Below are positions 62,786 through 64,000 of a DNA stretch of 64,000 bases, piece after piece (within the stretch, counting starts at the first letter, position 1; each line of letters starts with the position of its first letter). Made by a program: the position numbers and the translations under genes. Source of the DNA: Nemertoderma westbladi (taxonomy: Eukaryota; Xenacoelomorpha; Nemertodermatida; Nemertodermatidae). Under the pieces are notes generated by a model. The model saw only the letters and a program-made list of their open reading frames with translations. It had not been told where the DNA came from and did no database searches. The stretch lies in assembly GCA_032718475.1 (NCBI GenBank), contig JAUCBJ010009066.1, forward strand, positions 17,389-81,388. The letters run 5' to 3'.

Positions 62786-64000
62786 AGTCGACATTGATGT
62801 CGATGTGGGCTAAATTCGGAAATACCAGTTCGACTTGTTCCGAGGTTCGTTGTTCCGATGTCACAGAAACTGAAACTTCGCAGGCAGTCGCCTGTATCAC
62901 GGTAACAGAACCTACCAGTATCGTAGGTGATCCAGTCTTTATGGGTACAGAGATTACAATAAATGCGCCAAAGTCCAAAGAACCCACTTTAAACCCAAAA
63001 TGCCCAGCTCAGGATGAATTAAAAAAACACTTAGATCTTGTGAACAGCGATTTGGTCGGATTGTACAAAAGGATATCTCTTGGTGTAGCTACACTGAAGG
63101 ATACCGAAATTATGGAGGTAAAAAAGTAAAACAAAAAAACCATTTAGAAAGAAAGCTAATAAATAAAATTTATGAACAAAAAAGACAGCAAAAATTTTGT
63201 GCCAAACGGAGGGCTGTTTTAATTAAATTGATGAAAGACAACCCGAAAGCTAAAGAAGCGAATTCGCGAATGCACTGGTAGACCACGCATAGAGACGAAA
63301 CAACCGTTACTGCTCCAAGCTATTGTCGATATAGCTTTATACGGATCCGCCTCCGATGAAAGGCGTCAATCCGACTTATATAGAAGTGTGAAGACTCTTG
63401 ATGAATTAACTGCACAGCTTAATATGGATGGCTTTGAGATTAGTAGAAGTGGCATATATCTTCGTCTACTTCCACGAATGAGTTCTAGTCATGAAGGGAA
63501 ACGTCACATAAAAACAGTTCCAGTGAAATTAATCCGTGCCCATAATGATAAACATATAAAACATATTGACAGACGCTTTTGCACTGCTACCATTCAACAA
63601 TTGGAGGAAGTAGCTTCATTATTGGGTCCGAAGGATGTTTCATCAGTCAAGACGACAAGGTTCGGGTCCCTATTGGATTAACAGCAGCCAATAAGCAGGC
63701 TCCACCGCTAATGCATGTTGAATATAAGGTTTCTCTTCCTGATCACGATTGGGTTGTGGCTGATAAACGTAAACTGATACCTTCAGTTTATTCTGGAATC
63801 GTAATCCAGCCGGATGGTTTTGGTAGACCAGAATGTATTGGTTATTCAGCTCCCACATATATTGCAATTAGATCTGGAAAGCACTGTTCCTCCACTGCAT
63901 ATAGCCATTGTCGTGACTTTGAAAGACTGCTTACTATACCTGAATTTGATACAGTTACTAAAGATAACGAGGTGAATATTGCAAAGCCCGTATTTATATT
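62786..64000 (+). pseudogene. Decayed transposase-like gene, copy B, continuing past the window
   Basis: Repeats 61645-62101 (SMWAKFGNTSSTCSEV through LVNSDLVGLYKRISLG), then GRPRIETKQPLLLQAIVDIA and LYRSVKTLDEL, which looks like a DNA-binding helix-turn-helix with a GRPR motif. Next come FCTATIQQLEEVASLLGPKD and, after a frame change, VPIGLTAANKQAPPL, SLPDHDWVVADKRKL, PSVYSGIVIQPDGFG and KHCSSTAYSHCRDF. The second half matches 51400-51840. Stops and shifts break it, so it is a relic; the missing C-terminal part can be seen in copy 1. Confidence 0.6.

Overview
This window is nuclear DNA from a metazoan, most likely a marine invertebrate. It has a multi-exon gene with GT-AG introns, kilobase-scale minisatellites, tRNA-derived SINEs, decayed LINE reverse transcriptases and several inverted-repeat DNA elements. 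I cannot name the species. A run of exactly 100 N (28958-29057) marks an assembly gap.

The main gene is a ubiquitin-specific protease on the minus strand (about 47113 down to 1624), most like the USP36/USP42/USP17 group. I could join seven coding exons with matching phases: 46591-47113, 42028-42244, 41285-41491, 37181-37358, 12971-13093, 2865-2997 and 1624-2234. Their lengths sum to 1992 nt, giving a 663-residue protein with an intact Cys box, two zinc Cys pairs, His box and catalytic Asp. Only about 4% of the 45.5-kb gene is coding.

Its introns hold huge arrays: a 16-19-bp unit in intron 5 (3110-12955), a 42-bp unit in intron 4 (14990-37207), a 30-bp unit in intron 3 (37509-41284), and a TTGCTC-rich array inside a 3.7-kb inverted-repeat element in intron 1. 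The 42-bp unit is a copy of the last 28 nt of exon 4 plus the first 14 nt of intron 4, so each of roughly 500 units carries a near-consensus 5' splice site. The 30-bp array starts at the exon 3 donor and recreates it in each unit. Intron 2 has a small irregular version. Amplification of a gene's own splice donors in several introns is the most unusual thing here.

Right of the gene (47.1-64 kb) is mostly transposon debris: MITE-like elements, three LINE families, two copies of a decayed transposase-like gene (one running off the right edge), a tRNA-SINE, and 21-bp and 32-bp minisatellites. One other plausible host gene lies there: a single-exon, cysteine-rich secreted or GPI-anchored protein at 57200-57889.
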